DNA of 53,070 nt from an uncultured Bacilli bacterium (GCA_947589435.1 CANQBI010000005.1:1-53070), one strand, 5' to 3'; positions 36,578 through 45,328 are shown, counted from the stretch's first letter. Notes: a model not told the origin generated them from the letters alone. Program-made: numbers and translations.

Positions 36578-37090
36578 GTCATATTCACTAATTAAAATAT
36601 TTTCTATTTCTTCGGGAGACTCTTTACATCCATTATCTAACCATTTTTTAATTATGGCATTAAGTCCAGCTCTAAAAAATTCCATATGATAATCTATATA
36701 CTTATCATTATATAAACTTTTTGATAAATGATAATCATATTCTTTAATAATAACATTCTTATCCATATTTAATTTAAAATAAGTTTTATAAAATATTTGA
36801 TTATCTTTTATATGTTTAAATAGTTTTAAAAAATTATTTGAATTATGATTAATTTCTCTTTCTTCTTGATATAAAGAAAAAACTTCTTGTTCTAAATCTT
36901 TTCCTATTTTGTCTGCTAAATCATAAATATCAAGATAATTAACATAAAAAGTAGAGCGATTTATTTTCGCTAGTTTACATATATCGGTAACAGTTATTTC
37001 ATTTATTTCTTTAGTTTGTAATAAATTGATAAATACCTTACTAATTTTATCTCTAGTTTCTTTTCTTCTTTTATTATTTATAGTATTCAT
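36554..37090 (-). CDS. TetR-family regulator
   Basis: The 178-residue protein has an N-terminal TetR helix-turn-helix (KISKVFINLLQTKEINEITV, then DICKLAKINRSTFYVNYLDIYDL). The C-terminal ligand and dimer domain is helical and not assignable. AAAGGAG precedes the ATG. It is divergent from a four-helix membrane protein gene, with inverted repeats TAATTAGACA/TGTCTAATTA flanking the shared region, a standard arrangement for a repressor controlling itself and its neighbour. Confidence 0.9.
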   Translation of the reverse strand: MNTINNKRRKETRDKISKVFINLLQTKEINEITVTDICKLAKINRSTFYVNYLDIYDLADKIGKDLEQEVFSLYQEEREINHNSNNFLKLFKHIKDNQIFYKTYFKLNMDKNVIIKEYDYHLSKSLYNDKYIDYHMEFFRAGLNAIIKKWLDNGCKESPEEIENILISEYDKKTRQNI

Positions 37091-37102
37091 ATAAAACTCC
37101 TT

Positions 37103-37192
37103 TAATTAGACAAATCATCTTTAATTGTTGATTGTTTTTATCTTTCAAAAAGATTATATTATAATTGTAATAAAAAGACAAGTGTCTAATTA
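37103..37192. promoter_or_regulatory. Divergent operator region of the TetR gene
   Basis: TAATTAGACA (37103-37112) and its exact complement TGTCTAATTA (37183-37192) lie near the two start codons. The right-hand copy extends into a compact palindrome, AGACA-AG-TGTCT (37176-37187). A TATAAT (37160-37165) for the right-hand gene lies between them. Confidence 0.65.
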
Positions 37193-37212
37193 TTATGAAG
37201 GAGATAGATTTT

Positions 37213-37608
37213 ATGAAAAAAGAAACTTTATTAGAAATCATTTTAGGAACAATTGGAGGTTTAGTATTTGCAGTTGGTATGTGCATGTGTTTAATACCAG
37301 AATGGAATTTATTTGCATCAGGTGTTGTCGTAGGTATTTTAGGTTTTATTATTTTACTTATGATAATTCCTATTTATAGAAGTAATCATCCTAAAAAAGA
37401 ACATGCCCATCTTAACTTGGGAATAGTCCTAACTTGGGTTATAGGAATAGTTGGAGCCTTAGTAATGGGCTTTGGTATGAGCAAGGTTATGGTAGATAGT
37501 CCTAGTCAATCTGATTTAATAATAGGTATTATAACAGGGATTATTGGTTTACTGGTATGTGTTTTAAACTACCCAATATATTCTTATTTAAAGAGTAACA
37601 AAGATTAG
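37213..37608 (+). CDS. Four-helix membrane protein under TetR control
   Basis: The start is ATG 37213; the track's ATG 37195 includes the ribosome site AAGGAG. The 131-residue protein has four membrane helices (about residues 6-26, 32-52, 66-88 and 100-122), with Gly-rich packing motifs (GTIGGLVFAVGM, GIITGIIGLL) and a His-containing loop (HPKKEHAHLN). The two halves may be internal repeats. A small transporter or multidrug-type channel is possible, given the divergent TetR gene, but no family was recognised. Confidence 0.75.
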   Translation: MKKETLLEIILGTIGGLVFAVGMCMCLIPEWNLFASGVVVGILGFIILLMIIPIYRSNHPKKEHAHLNLGIVLTWVIGIVGALVMGFGMSKVMVDSPSQSDLIIGIITGIIGLLVCVLNYPIYSYLKSNKD

Positions 37609-37614
37609 TTATTT

Positions 37615-37636
37615 GGAAGAATATTCTTCCTTTTTT
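37615..37636 (+). terminator. Rho-independent terminator
   Basis: The perfect palindrome GGAAGAATATTCTTCC followed by TTTTTT. Confidence 0.8.
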
Positions 37637-37674
37637 CTTTTGATGTTATAATTATATATAGTTAGAGGTGAAAA

Positions 37675-38535
37675 ATGAGTAATATATTAAATAAATTATT
37701 TGTTCCTAATAAAATAATTGGATTCATTTTATTTAATTTGGCTTTTGGTTTACTTATCTATGTTTTTAGTTGTCATTTAGAAGATACCCCTCTTGCTTAT
37801 ATAAGTTATCTTTTATCTACTTATGCCTTAATTATATTTTGCATTTGGTTTTATAAAATATGCCAGTTTAGTCATAAGAATTTTAAAAAATCTAATATCT
37901 ATGGTTTTTATAAAAATCAGGAATTAGTTATAACGAAAATTTTTCTTTCTTTTTCCATTTTTTTAAATTTTATTTATGGTATTTTTAAACTAGGTACGGG
38001 AATATATTATATGTCTTGGTGGTTTATTACTTTTGCTGCTTATTATTTAATACTTTGTTTAATGAAATTATCTATTGTCAAAGATTTAAAAAATGAAGTT
38101 GGTAAAAATTTAAAAGAAGAATATAAAAAACTAAGACTTACGGGGATAATCCTTTTATTTCTAAACTTAATATTAACAGGTATGATTATTTTAATAATTA
38201 GACAAAATCAAGGAATAACCTATGCTGGATTTATTATTTATATCGTGGCTATGTATGATTTTTATCTAATTATAAGTGCTGTAATAAATGTTATTAAATA
38301 TCGTAATAATCATAGTCCTCTTTTAGCCTCAAGTAAATGTCTTAATTTAACGGTGGCGATGATTTCTATGATTTCTTTGGAAGTTGCTATGGTTTCCGAG
38401 TTTGGCACCAATGATAATGAATTTAAAATAATAATGACTAGCATAATGGGATTTGTTGTCTGTTTAATAAATACCTCTATGTCTATCTATATGATAGTAA
38501 GGGCTAATAAAAAATTAAAAAAGTATAAAATATAA
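37675..38535 (+). CDS. Multi-spanning membrane protein, unknown
   Basis: The 286-residue protein has about seven membrane helices with short charged loops (NKLFVPNKIIGF at the start, ANKKLKKYKI at the end). I do not recognise conserved catalytic residues. AGAGGTGAAAA gives the ribosome site. It is monocistronic between a terminator and the zinc-ribbon gene. Confidence 0.75.
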   Translation: MSNILNKLFVPNKIIGFILFNLAFGLLIYVFSCHLEDTPLAYISYLLSTYALIIFCIWFYKICQFSHKNFKKSNIYGFYKNQELVITKIFLSFSIFLNFIYGIFKLGTGIYYMSWWFITFAAYYLILCLMKLSIVKDLKNEVGKNLKEEYKKLRLTGIILLFLNLILTGMIILIIRQNQGITYAGFIIYIVAMYDFYLIISAVINVIKYRNNHSPLLASSKCLNLTVAMISMISLEVAMVSEFGTNDNEFKIIMTSIMGFVVCLINTSMSIYMIVRANKKLKKYKI

Positions 38536-38656
38536 AAAAGAATAATAAGATAGATGAACTTATCATACTTTTTACATATCTATACAATTATAAAAAATTA
38601 GAAATTGACTTACTTAATATTAAAAAATTATAATTGTTTTGTTAGGTGATATATTT

Positions 38657-39505
38657 ATGAAATGCTTTAATTGTTTAGGGGAATACTCAAGCAATTTGTT
38701 AAAATGTCCATATTGTGGAGTTGTTAATCCCGAACCAGTACAAGAAGATAGTTGTCCAAATTGTCATAGTGTTAATAGTATTGTTAATAATGTATGTACT
38801 AAATGTGGTTATAAATATGATTTAGAAAATAATAAAGAAATAATTGATAATGAAGAAATAGAAGAAATTTCTTCTAAAGTAGCTAAAGGTGTGAATTTAT
38901 ATAAGAAAATATCACTTGTATTATTTTTATTGTTTATGGGACTAATATTTTTATTATTTTATTTATTGAAAACTCATAGTTTAAATATTGTAAAAATTAT
39001 AGAAATAGGTAAAATAATATTTTTGGTAATAGGCATTACGACAATATTAGTTTCGATATTTTATAAAAAAAGCAAAATATTATTTGTTACTGGTTTTATC
39101 TTAACTTCTTTAGTATTATTATTTCATTTGTTTTCTCCTTTACAAGATATTTCTAATAAAAAAGAATTAATTATTGATGGAGTAAGTATTCCAACGTTAT
39201 ATAAATATACTAATTATAATAAAAAAGTATTAATTTCTATGAATATAAAAAATGAAATTGATTCAGAGTTAGGTAAAGTAAGTTATAGTTTTATTGTATT
39301 TAATGAACCTATTGAAAGTAATATAATTAATAGTTATATTGATGAATTAACTAAATTAGGTTTTATAAAAATTAATTATCAAGGGATAGATATGTATGTT
39401 AAAAATGTTTCTAATAAATGCATTGCTATATCTATTTTAAATTACGATATACAATATAATGTTTTTGATAATAATTATCAAAATTTGTTTAAGGAGGAAA
39501 GATAG
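38657..39505 (+). CDS. Double zinc-ribbon membrane protein
   Basis: ATG 38657 follows AGGTGAT; the track starts upstream of that site. The 282-residue protein opens with two zinc ribbons (CFNCLGEYSSNLLKCPYCG and CPNCHSVNSIVNNVCTKCG), then an acidic linker and three membrane helices (about residues 86-108, 115-135 and 140-160). The final 110 residues should be outside and look like a small alpha/beta domain. Similar zinc-ribbon membrane proteins are common in Firmicutes, with no known role. The DUF3592 gene begins on its stop. Confidence 0.78.
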   Translation: MKCFNCLGEYSSNLLKCPYCGVVNPEPVQEDSCPNCHSVNSIVNNVCTKCGYKYDLENNKEIIDNEEIEEISSKVAKGVNLYKKISLVLFLLFMGLIFLLFYLLKTHSLNIVKIIEIGKIIFLVIGITTILVSIFYKKSKILFVTGFILTSLVLLFHLFSPLQDISNKKELIIDGVSIPTLYKYTNYNKKVLISMNIKNEIDSELGKVSYSFIVFNEPIESNIINSYIDELTKLGFIKINYQGIDMYVKNVSNKCIAISILNYDIQYNVFDNNYQNLFKEER

Positions 39506-39873
39506 TGAGAATATTATTATATGGTTTACCAATTTTCTTTATAGCATATGGTTTATATAGAATTTTAAAGTATTATATAAAAAAATTTACGGGTAATTAT
39601 CAAGAAGTAACTGGTACAATTGTTGATTATAAAACACGTCAACATAATGATTCAACTACGTATTCATCTATAATCGAATATGAAGTAAATGGTTATTTAT
39701 ATCGTTATGTTGAAAATTCTAGTTCTAATATTAAAAAACGTTTAGGTAAAAAAATTAAACTACTATATAATATTAATAATCCTGTTGATTCTGTATCTTT
39801 AGAACTATCAACATCATTAATTGCTATATTTGCTGGTATTTTTTTTCTAATTATGGTTATAATTTACTATTAA
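39505..39873 (+). CDS. DUF3592 membrane protein
   Basis: A GTG start overlaps the upstream stop, with AAGGAGG in front. The 122-residue protein has a membrane helix at each end and a beta-rich middle (VTGTIVDYKTRQ, SSIIEYEVNGYLYRYV, GKKIKLLYNINNP) typical of DUF3592. The role is unknown. It is translationally coupled to the zinc-ribbon gene. Confidence 0.8.
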   Translation: MRILLYGLPIFFIAYGLYRILKYYIKKFTGNYQEVTGTIVDYKTRQHNDSTTYSSIIEYEVNGYLYRYVENSSSNIKKRLGKKIKLLYNINNPVDSVSLELSTSLIAIFAGIFFLIMVIIYY

Positions 39874-39963
39874 TTTATTTTAAAAATAATTAATTAATAA
39901 AACAAAAATTTCATTTAATGTCAAATTTTTTGGACAAATTGCCTAATATATTTGGTAGACTTG

Positions 39964-39992
39964 CATAATAATTATTATTTATAATTATTATG
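39964..39992 (+). promoter_or_regulatory. Palindromic operator before the XRE gene
   Basis: CATAATAATTA and TAATTATTATG form perfect 11-base arms around a 7-base centre. The left arm contains CATAAT, a likely -10 box (TTGCCT at 39939-39944 as -35), so binding would block transcription. The site ends 13 bases before the XRE start, which suggests autoregulation. Confidence 0.6.
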
Positions 39993-40005
39993 AGGTGGAA
40001 ATAAT

Positions 40006-40572
40006 ATGTTAAATGAAAAAATTTTAAAATTAAGAAAAAAGTTAGGATATTCCCAAGAAGAATTAGGTAATCTTCTAAATGTTTCAAGACAAACGATATC
40101 TAATTGGGAATTAAATGGCGCTACTCCAAATCCGGAACAGTTAAAGTTACTTAGTAAAGTTTTAAATGTAAGTATTGATGAATTATTAGATAATGATATT
40201 CAAAATGTTTTAGAAAATAAAATAATTAATACCGAAAATTTAACTAAAAAACATTTAAAAATTTCGAAAATAATCGTAATTACTTTATATTTTATTATCT
40301 TATTTACTTTAATTTTCTTAACAATTTATTTTCTTAAAATTAAAAATTATTATCAAGATGAATATGTATGTAAATTAGATAATAAAACTATCTATGTTTC
40401 ATTAAGTCAAGAAGAAGATAAATCATTTTATATTGAAGCCTATTTTGAAGAAAAAAATCGAAATGAAGGAAATACCGAAACTTATTATGCTGGCAGGGAT
40501 TTAGAAACAGTCTTTAAATCATTAGATACTTTAAAAAAATATATTATTACGCATGGTGGTAAGTGTAAGTAA
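40006..40572 (+). CDS. XRE-family regulator with one membrane helix
   Basis: The 188-residue protein begins with a Cro/CI helix-turn-helix (LRKKLGYSQEELGNLLNVSRQTISNWELNG), then a linker, a membrane helix at about residues 86-108 and an 80-residue external domain with two Cys (EYVCKL and HGGKCK). The layout echoes the XRE protein at 9.0 kb but is much shorter. GAGGTGG is the ribosome site. A weak terminator-like stem with T-run follows the stop. Confidence 0.82.
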   Translation: MLNEKILKLRKKLGYSQEELGNLLNVSRQTISNWELNGATPNPEQLKLLSKVLNVSIDELLDNDIQNVLENKIINTENLTKKHLKISKIIVITLYFIILFTLIFLTIYFLKIKNYYQDEYVCKLDNKTIYVSLSQEEDKSFYIEAYFEEKNRNEGNTETYYAGRDLETVFKSLDTLKKYIITHGGKCK

Positions 40573-40635
40573 AAAACTCAACTTGCTTTTTTCTTCTACA
40601 ATTTTTATAATAATATAAGTAAAGGAATAGATAAA

Positions 40636-41715
40636 ATGACTAGAAAGACAAAAATAGTAATATTTATAGTATTAATTGGACTTTTATTATTAATACCCAT
40701 TCCCTTTAAATTAAAAGATGGCGGTTCCATTAAATTTAAATCAGCCCTTTATGAAATAACTAAAGTTCATAAATTAAATAGTAATGCTGAGTCTGGTTAT
40801 GATAATGGTTTAATTATAAAAATATTAGGTATTAAAATATTTGATAATGTAAAGGAGAGTAAGAAAGTGGAAGGGAATATAACATCAAATTATAAAAGTA
40901 TTAATTTTGATTTAGATAAAAAAGAAGTAACTTTAAATAGTGGTTATGTTATGCCTTTAAATGGTCTTGGAACATATAGTTTAACTGGAGATACTTGTTA
41001 TGAAGCTGTATCTAGTGCTTTAAATTCTGGAGTAAGATTAATTGATACAGCCTACATGTATGGAAATGAAGAAGAAATAGGGAGGGCTATTAGAGACTCT
41101 AAAGTGCCAAGAGAAGAAATATTTGTTATAACAAAAATTTATCCTAGTCAATATGATAATCCCGAAAGTGCTATTGAACTAGCTTTAAAAAAATTAGATA
41201 TCGATTATATTGATATGATGCTTTTACATCATCCAGGTACTAATGACGTTAAGGCATATAAAGAAATGGAAAAATATGTAGAAAGTGGCAGAATACGTTC
41301 TTTAGGTCTTTCTAATTGGTATATAGAAGAGTTAGAGGATTTTCTTCCCAAGATTAGTATTAAACCAGCCCTTGTGCAAAATGAAATTCACCCTTATTAT
41401 CAAGAAAATGATGTTATACCTTATATTCAAAATTTAGATATTGTTGTGCAAGGTTGGTATCCCTTTGGAGGAAGAGGTTATACAAGTGAACTTTTAAATA
41501 ATGAAACACTTGTTAAAATAGCAAATAATCATAATGTATCTGCAGCCCAAGTAATACTTCGTTGGAATTTACAAAAGGGAGTAGTGGTTATTCCTGGTTC
41601 CTCTAATCCGGAACATATAAAAGAAAATACGGATATTTATAGTTTTAAATTAACGGATGCCGAAATGAGACAAATTAATGATTTAGATAGAAATGAAAAA
41701 CATGATTGGTATTAG
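40636..41715 (+). CDS. Aldo/keto reductase fused to a membrane-anchored N-terminal domain
   Basis: The 359-residue frame joins two parts. Residues 1-75 have a membrane helix (KIVIFIVLIGLLLLIPIPF) and a small domain (LKDGGSIKFKSALYEITKVH ... LGIKIFDNV) that I recall as a free-standing exported protein in many Clostridia. Residues about 85-359 are a complete aldo/keto reductase with the tetrad in DTAYMYGNEE, TKIYPSQ and LLHHPG, and the cofactor site PGSSNPEHI. NADPH enzymes belong in the cytoplasm, so an exported fusion is odd. An in-frame GTG at 40867 follows AAAGGAGAG, and would give a normal 283-residue soluble enzyme. The nitroreductase gene follows. Confidence 0.85.
   Translation: MTRKTKIVIFIVLIGLLLLIPIPFKLKDGGSIKFKSALYEITKVHKLNSNAESGYDNGLIIKILGIKIFDNVKESKKVEGNITSNYKSINFDLDKKEVTLNSGYVMPLNGLGTYSLTGDTCYEAVSSALNSGVRLIDTAYMYGNEEEIGRAIRDSKVPREEIFVITKIYPSQYDNPESAIELALKKLDIDYIDMMLLHHPGTNDVKAYKEMEKYVESGRIRSLGLSNWYIEELEDFLPKISIKPALVQNEIHPYYQENDVIPYIQNLDIVVQGWYPFGGRGYTSELLNNETLVKIANNHNVSAAQVILRWNLQKGVVVIPGSSNPEHIKENTDIYSFKLTDAEMRQINDLDRNEKHDWY
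40851..40869 (+). promoter_or_regulatory. Internal ribosome site and GTG start inside the reductase fusion
   Basis: AAAGGAGAG, 7 bases, then GTG (40867), all in frame with the larger gene and located exactly where the aldo/keto reductase domain begins. It could allow two products from one gene. Confidence 0.5.
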
Positions 41716-41737
41716 AAAAGAGAAAGGAAACAATCGA

Positions 41738-42301
41738 ATGGAAACCAAAAAGGCTATTGAATTAAGAAGAAGTATAAGAAAATTTAAAAATGAAGATATT
41801 AAAAAAAGTGTACTAGAAGATATTTTAAATTGTGGGCGTTTGGCTCCTTCTGCTAAAAATCGTCAACCTTGGTATTTTGTTGTCTTAAAAAAAGAGATTA
41901 AAGATAAAGTCGCTGATTTAATGATTGAGTATGCTAATAATAATGATGAAACTAAAGAAGTCAAAAAGTTAAATTCACCAAGTAGTGTTCTTCCTACGGC
42001 CAGTGTAATTAAAGAAGCCCCTGTATTAGTTTTGATTTTTAAAGAAAAAGATGATAACTGGATAATTGGTGATAATCTTTCAATCGGGGCATGTGTAGAA
42101 AATATGTGTTTAAGAGCTACTGAGTTGGGATTAGGAAGTTTATGGATTAGAGATATTGTTTATGTAGCCGAAGAAGTAGCCGAAATGTTGCATCATTCTG
42201 ATTTAGAACTTAATTGTGCTGTCTCATTTGGTATTCCTAATCAAAATCCTCTTCCTAGACCGCGAAAAGAATTAGAAGATATAATGGAATGGTATGAATA
42301 A
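41738..42301 (+). CDS. Nitroreductase-family oxidoreductase
   Basis: ATG 41738 follows AGAAAGGAAA; the track's start at 41693 lies inside the preceding gene. The 188-residue protein matches the FMN-dependent nitroreductase family: ELRRSIRKFKNEDI and RLAPSAKNRQPWYFVV at the N-terminus, and IGDNLSIGACVENMCLRATELGLGSLWI further on. It reduces nitro compounds or quinones with NAD(P)H. Next to a reductase, a shared redox role is possible. Confidence 0.9.
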   Translation: METKKAIELRRSIRKFKNEDIKKSVLEDILNCGRLAPSAKNRQPWYFVVLKKEIKDKVADLMIEYANNNDETKEVKKLNSPSSVLPTASVIKEAPVLVLIFKEKDDNWIIGDNLSIGACVENMCLRATELGLGSLWIRDIVYVAEEVAEMLHHSDLELNCAVSFGIPNQNPLPRPRKELEDIMEWYE

Positions 42302-42312
42302 AAAAATAATTT

Positions 42313-42342
42313 TAAGTAAATAAGCAATTTATTTGCTTTTTT
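42313..42342 (+). terminator. Rho-independent terminator
   Basis: AGTAAATAA and TTATTTGCT pair with one wobble, followed by seven T residues. A TATAAT for the copper operon lies just after it. Confidence 0.65.
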
Positions 42343-42375
42343 TGTGTTATAATATCTATGTATTAAGGAGGAAAT

Positions 42376-42588
42376 ATGAATAAGTTAAATTTAAAAGTAA
42401 ATGGTATGGTTTGCAATGGTTGTGAAAACAGAGTTAAAAATGCTTTAATGAATATTGAAGGTGTTTCCAAAGTTAAAGCTAGTTATAAAAAAAGTTTAGT
42501 AACTATTAGTGCAAAAGATGAAATAGATGTTAAAGATATCGAGAATGTAATTAAAGATCTTGGCTATGAAATTGTAAAGGAAGATTAA
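42376..42588 (+). CDS. copZ: Copper chaperone-like HMA-domain protein
   Basis: The 70-residue protein is a single heavy-metal-associated domain, with metal motif GMVCNGCENRV (M-x-C-x2-C) and the usual end DLGYEIV. It should bind Cu(I) and pass it to the P-type ATPase encoded just downstream. AAGGAGG gives a strong ribosome site. Confidence 0.88.
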   Translation: MNKLNLKVNGMVCNGCENRVKNALMNIEGVSKVKASYKKSLVTISAKDEIDVKDIENVIKDLGYEIVKED

Positions 42589-42591
42589 GTT

Positions 42592-44769
42592 TTGAAAAAA
42601 GTAATATTAAAAGTAGAGGGAATGACTTGTTCCGCTTGTTCTAATCATGTGGAAAAATATTTAAAAAAACAAAAAGGCGTAATTGAGGTATCCGTAAACT
42701 TAGTTTTAGGGCAAGCCTTAATTCATTATGAAGATGATTTAGATATAAATACTTTAGGAAGTTATATCAATGACTCTGGTTATAAATATGGTGGGATATA
42801 TAACGAAAAAGAAGAAAATAAAAAAGACAATAGTAAAATATATTTAATTTTACTTGGTCTTTTAATTGTTTTAATTATGTATATTTCAATGTCTCATATG
42901 CTACACTTACCCGTAATACCTTTTTTAAGTATGATGGACTATCCCATAAATTATGCTTTATCTTTATGTATTCTTACTATTCCTTATTTAGTATATGGAA
43001 GAGATATTATCTTATCTGGTATTAAAAATTTAATCCATAAATCTCCTAATATGGATACTTTAGTATCTTTAGGAGTAATAGTTAGTTTTATTTATAGTTT
43101 TGTTAATATGGTTAAAATTATTTTAGGTAATCATATGTTAGTGGAAAATCTCTATTTTGAATCTGTTTGTATGATTATTTTATTTATTAAATTAGGAAGA
43201 TTTATTGATAAAAATAGTAAAGAAAAAACTAAGGAAGCTATTAAAGAACTTGTTAAAGTTACCCCCGAAAGTGCTTTATTAAAAACAAAAGAAGGGGAAA
43301 AAGAAGTAACTATTGATGAGGTTAAAGTGGGAGATACTCTAATAGTAAAACCAGGAATGAAAGTGGCTGTTGATGGAGAAATAGTTAAAGGTGAATCTCA
43401 TTTTGATGAATCATTTATTACAGGTGAATCTAACCCAATTAAAAAAAGTAAAGGGGATAGTATTGTAGCGGGTTCCATAAATTATGATGGTGTAGTTGAA
43501 TACAAAGCCTTAAAAATTGGACCAAAATCCACGATTTCTGAAATGGTGCATTTAGTTTTAGAAGCGAGTAATTCGAAAATGCCCATCTCGAGAGTGGCTG
43601 ATAAAGTAAGTTCTTATTTTGTTCCGATTATTATTCTTATTGCTTTATTAACGTTAGTAATCTATTTGATTTTAGGAACATCTTTAAATGATAGTTTAGT
43701 TCATATGGTAACTGTTTTAGTAGTGGCTTGTCCTTGTGCTTTAGGACTTGCAACACCTCTTGCTATCGTGGTATCCATTGGTTCTTTAGCGAAGAAAAAT
43801 ATTTTAGTCAAATCAAGTGAGTCTTTAGAAATAGCATCGCACATAGATACCATTGTTTTTGATAAAACCGGTACTCTTACTTATGGCAAATTAAGGGTTA
43901 GTAAAGTTTATAATTATTCTAATTATAATGATAAAGAATTATTAAATATTATTTCTAATATTGAAAGTAATTCTACACATCCAATCTCTTTAGCTTTTTC
44001 AAAATATAAAACAAATAAGTTAGAAGTAACTAACTATAAAGAAGTATCAGGTTTAGGTATAAAAGGAAATATTAATAAGAAAAAATATTATTTAGGAAAT
44101 AGGAAAATATTAGAAAATACTCTAAATAATCATCAAGAAGATGAAGAAAAACTCACCTATATGGGATGTAGTATTATTTATGTTTTAGAAGACAATAAAA
44201 TCATTGGTTTAATTGGGGTTAAAGATATCATAAGAGAAGATGCCGCCTATACCATAAAAAAATTAAAAGAATTAAATTATGGGGTTGTGATGCTTACTGG
44301 TGATAATGAGTCGACGGCCAAAATTATTGGTAAAGAACTAGGAATTGAAGAAATAATCTCTAATGTTATGCCTAGTGAAAAAACTAAATATATTAAAGAT
44401 TTACAAGCAAAAGGCAAGAAAGTAGTCATGGTTGGTGATGGTATTAACGATGCCCCATCCTTAGCTACCTCTAGTATAGGTATTAGTTTTAAAAGTAGTA
44501 CTGATATTGCCGCCAATTCTTCTAATGTTATTATTACTAGTGATAATTTAAGTGGGATTTTAACTTTCTTAAATATTGGTAAAAGAACTCTTACTAATAT
44601 CAAACAAAATTTATTCTGGGCTTTCTTCTATAATATTTTAATGATACCTCTAGCGATAGGTTTATTTAAAAATGTCGGTTTTTATATTAGTCCAATGATA
44701 GCTAGTGCTTCCATGATGTTATCAAGTTTATGTGTAGTCTTTAATGCTTTAAGACTTAAGAAAAATTAA
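42592..44769 (+). CDS. copA: Copper-translocating P1B-type ATPase
   Basis: A TTG start follows AAAGGAAG at the end of copZ. The 725-residue protein has one HMA domain (GMTCSACSNHVEK), membrane helices, the actuator loop (FDESFITGESNPI), the ion-binding CPC in VACPCALGLATP, phosphorylation site DKTGTLTYG and hinge MVGDGINDAPSLA. A conserved HP (THPISLAF) marks the P1B subgroup. It exports Cu(I). No CsoR or CopY gene is adjacent, so the copper regulator must be elsewhere. Confidence 0.95.
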   Translation: MKKVILKVEGMTCSACSNHVEKYLKKQKGVIEVSVNLVLGQALIHYEDDLDINTLGSYINDSGYKYGGIYNEKEENKKDNSKIYLILLGLLIVLIMYISMSHMLHLPVIPFLSMMDYPINYALSLCILTIPYLVYGRDIILSGIKNLIHKSPNMDTLVSLGVIVSFIYSFVNMVKIILGNHMLVENLYFESVCMIILFIKLGRFIDKNSKEKTKEAIKELVKVTPESALLKTKEGEKEVTIDEVKVGDTLIVKPGMKVAVDGEIVKGESHFDESFITGESNPIKKSKGDSIVAGSINYDGVVEYKALKIGPKSTISEMVHLVLEASNSKMPISRVADKVSSYFVPIIILIALLTLVIYLILGTSLNDSLVHMVTVLVVACPCALGLATPLAIVVSIGSLAKKNILVKSSESLEIASHIDTIVFDKTGTLTYGKLRVSKVYNYSNYNDKELLNIISNIESNSTHPISLAFSKYKTNKLEVTNYKEVSGLGIKGNINKKKYYLGNRKILENTLNNHQEDEEKLTYMGCSIIYVLEDNKIIGLIGVKDIIREDAAYTIKKLKELNYGVVMLTGDNESTAKIIGKELGIEEIISNVMPSEKTKYIKDLQAKGKKVVMVGDGINDAPSLATSSIGISFKSSTDIAANSSNVIITSDNLSGILTFLNIGKRTLTNIKQNLFWAFFYNILMIPLAIGLFKNVGFYISPMIASASMMLSSLCVVFNALRLKKN

Positions 44770-44783
44770 TAATTAAAAGTTAG

Positions 44784-44810
44784 AGCAAGAGCAAAATTTT
44801 CTTGCTTTTA
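44784..44810 (+). terminator. Terminator after copA
   Basis: AGCAAGA and TCTTGCT pair, followed by TTTT. Confidence 0.7.
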
Positions 44811-44854
44811 TAATGCAATTTGATGTGCTATAATGATTATAGAAATGAGGAATT

Positions 44855-45328
44855 ATGAAAAAGACAATACTAACAATTTTATTATGTGGCATTTTAATTA
44901 TTTTCTTAACTGGTTGTAGTAAAAGTGAAGAATCGGAAAAACCTTATATTGGAGAAGAATCTACGACTAAAATTGCTACGGACAAGAAAATTGAACTATC
45001 TATTAAAGAAGGAACTTTAACAGATGCTGGAGCCACCATCGTTTTCACTAATAATAGTGATAAAGATTATAAATATAGTGTTCCATTTTCAATTGAAGTC
45101 AAAGAAGATGGTAAATGGCATGTTATACACGCTGATATGAGTTTTAATTTACCAGCATTTACTATTAAAGCAGGAGAAATAAAAGAGATGGAGATTACTT
45201 GGGAGCCAGGATATGGTGAGTTAGAAAATGGCACTTATAGGGTTATTAAAAATATTAGTTATGAATATGAAAAAGATAAATATGAGGATTTTAATATTGC
45301 AGTAGAATTTAATATTGATAAGGATTAA
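44855..45328 (+). CDS. Lipoprotein with an Ig-like domain
   Basis: The 157-residue protein has a lipoprotein signal (lipobox LTGC after a hydrophobic run), so it is lipid-anchored outside the cell. The mature part is a beta-sandwich with the pattern SIKEGTLTDAGATIVFTNNSD and KDGTYRV-like NGTYRVIKNI, known to me from Ig-like domain proteins in Clostridia. A paralog lacking the lipobox lies at 45.6 kb. GAGGAATT is the ribosome site. Confidence 0.85.
   Translation: MKKTILTILLCGILIIFLTGCSKSEESEKPYIGEESTTKIATDKKIELSIKEGTLTDAGATIVFTNNSDKDYKYSVPFSIEVKEDGKWHVIHADMSFNLPAFTIKAGEIKEMEITWEPGYGELENGTYRVIKNISYEYEKDKYEDFNIAVEFNIDKD

Noticed and set aside
37125-37379. Plus-strand ORF overlapping the start of the four-helix membrane protein
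   Set aside because: It is in a different frame, Arg/Tyr/Phe-rich, and without a ribosome site; the overlapping frame has clear membrane helices and AAGGAG.
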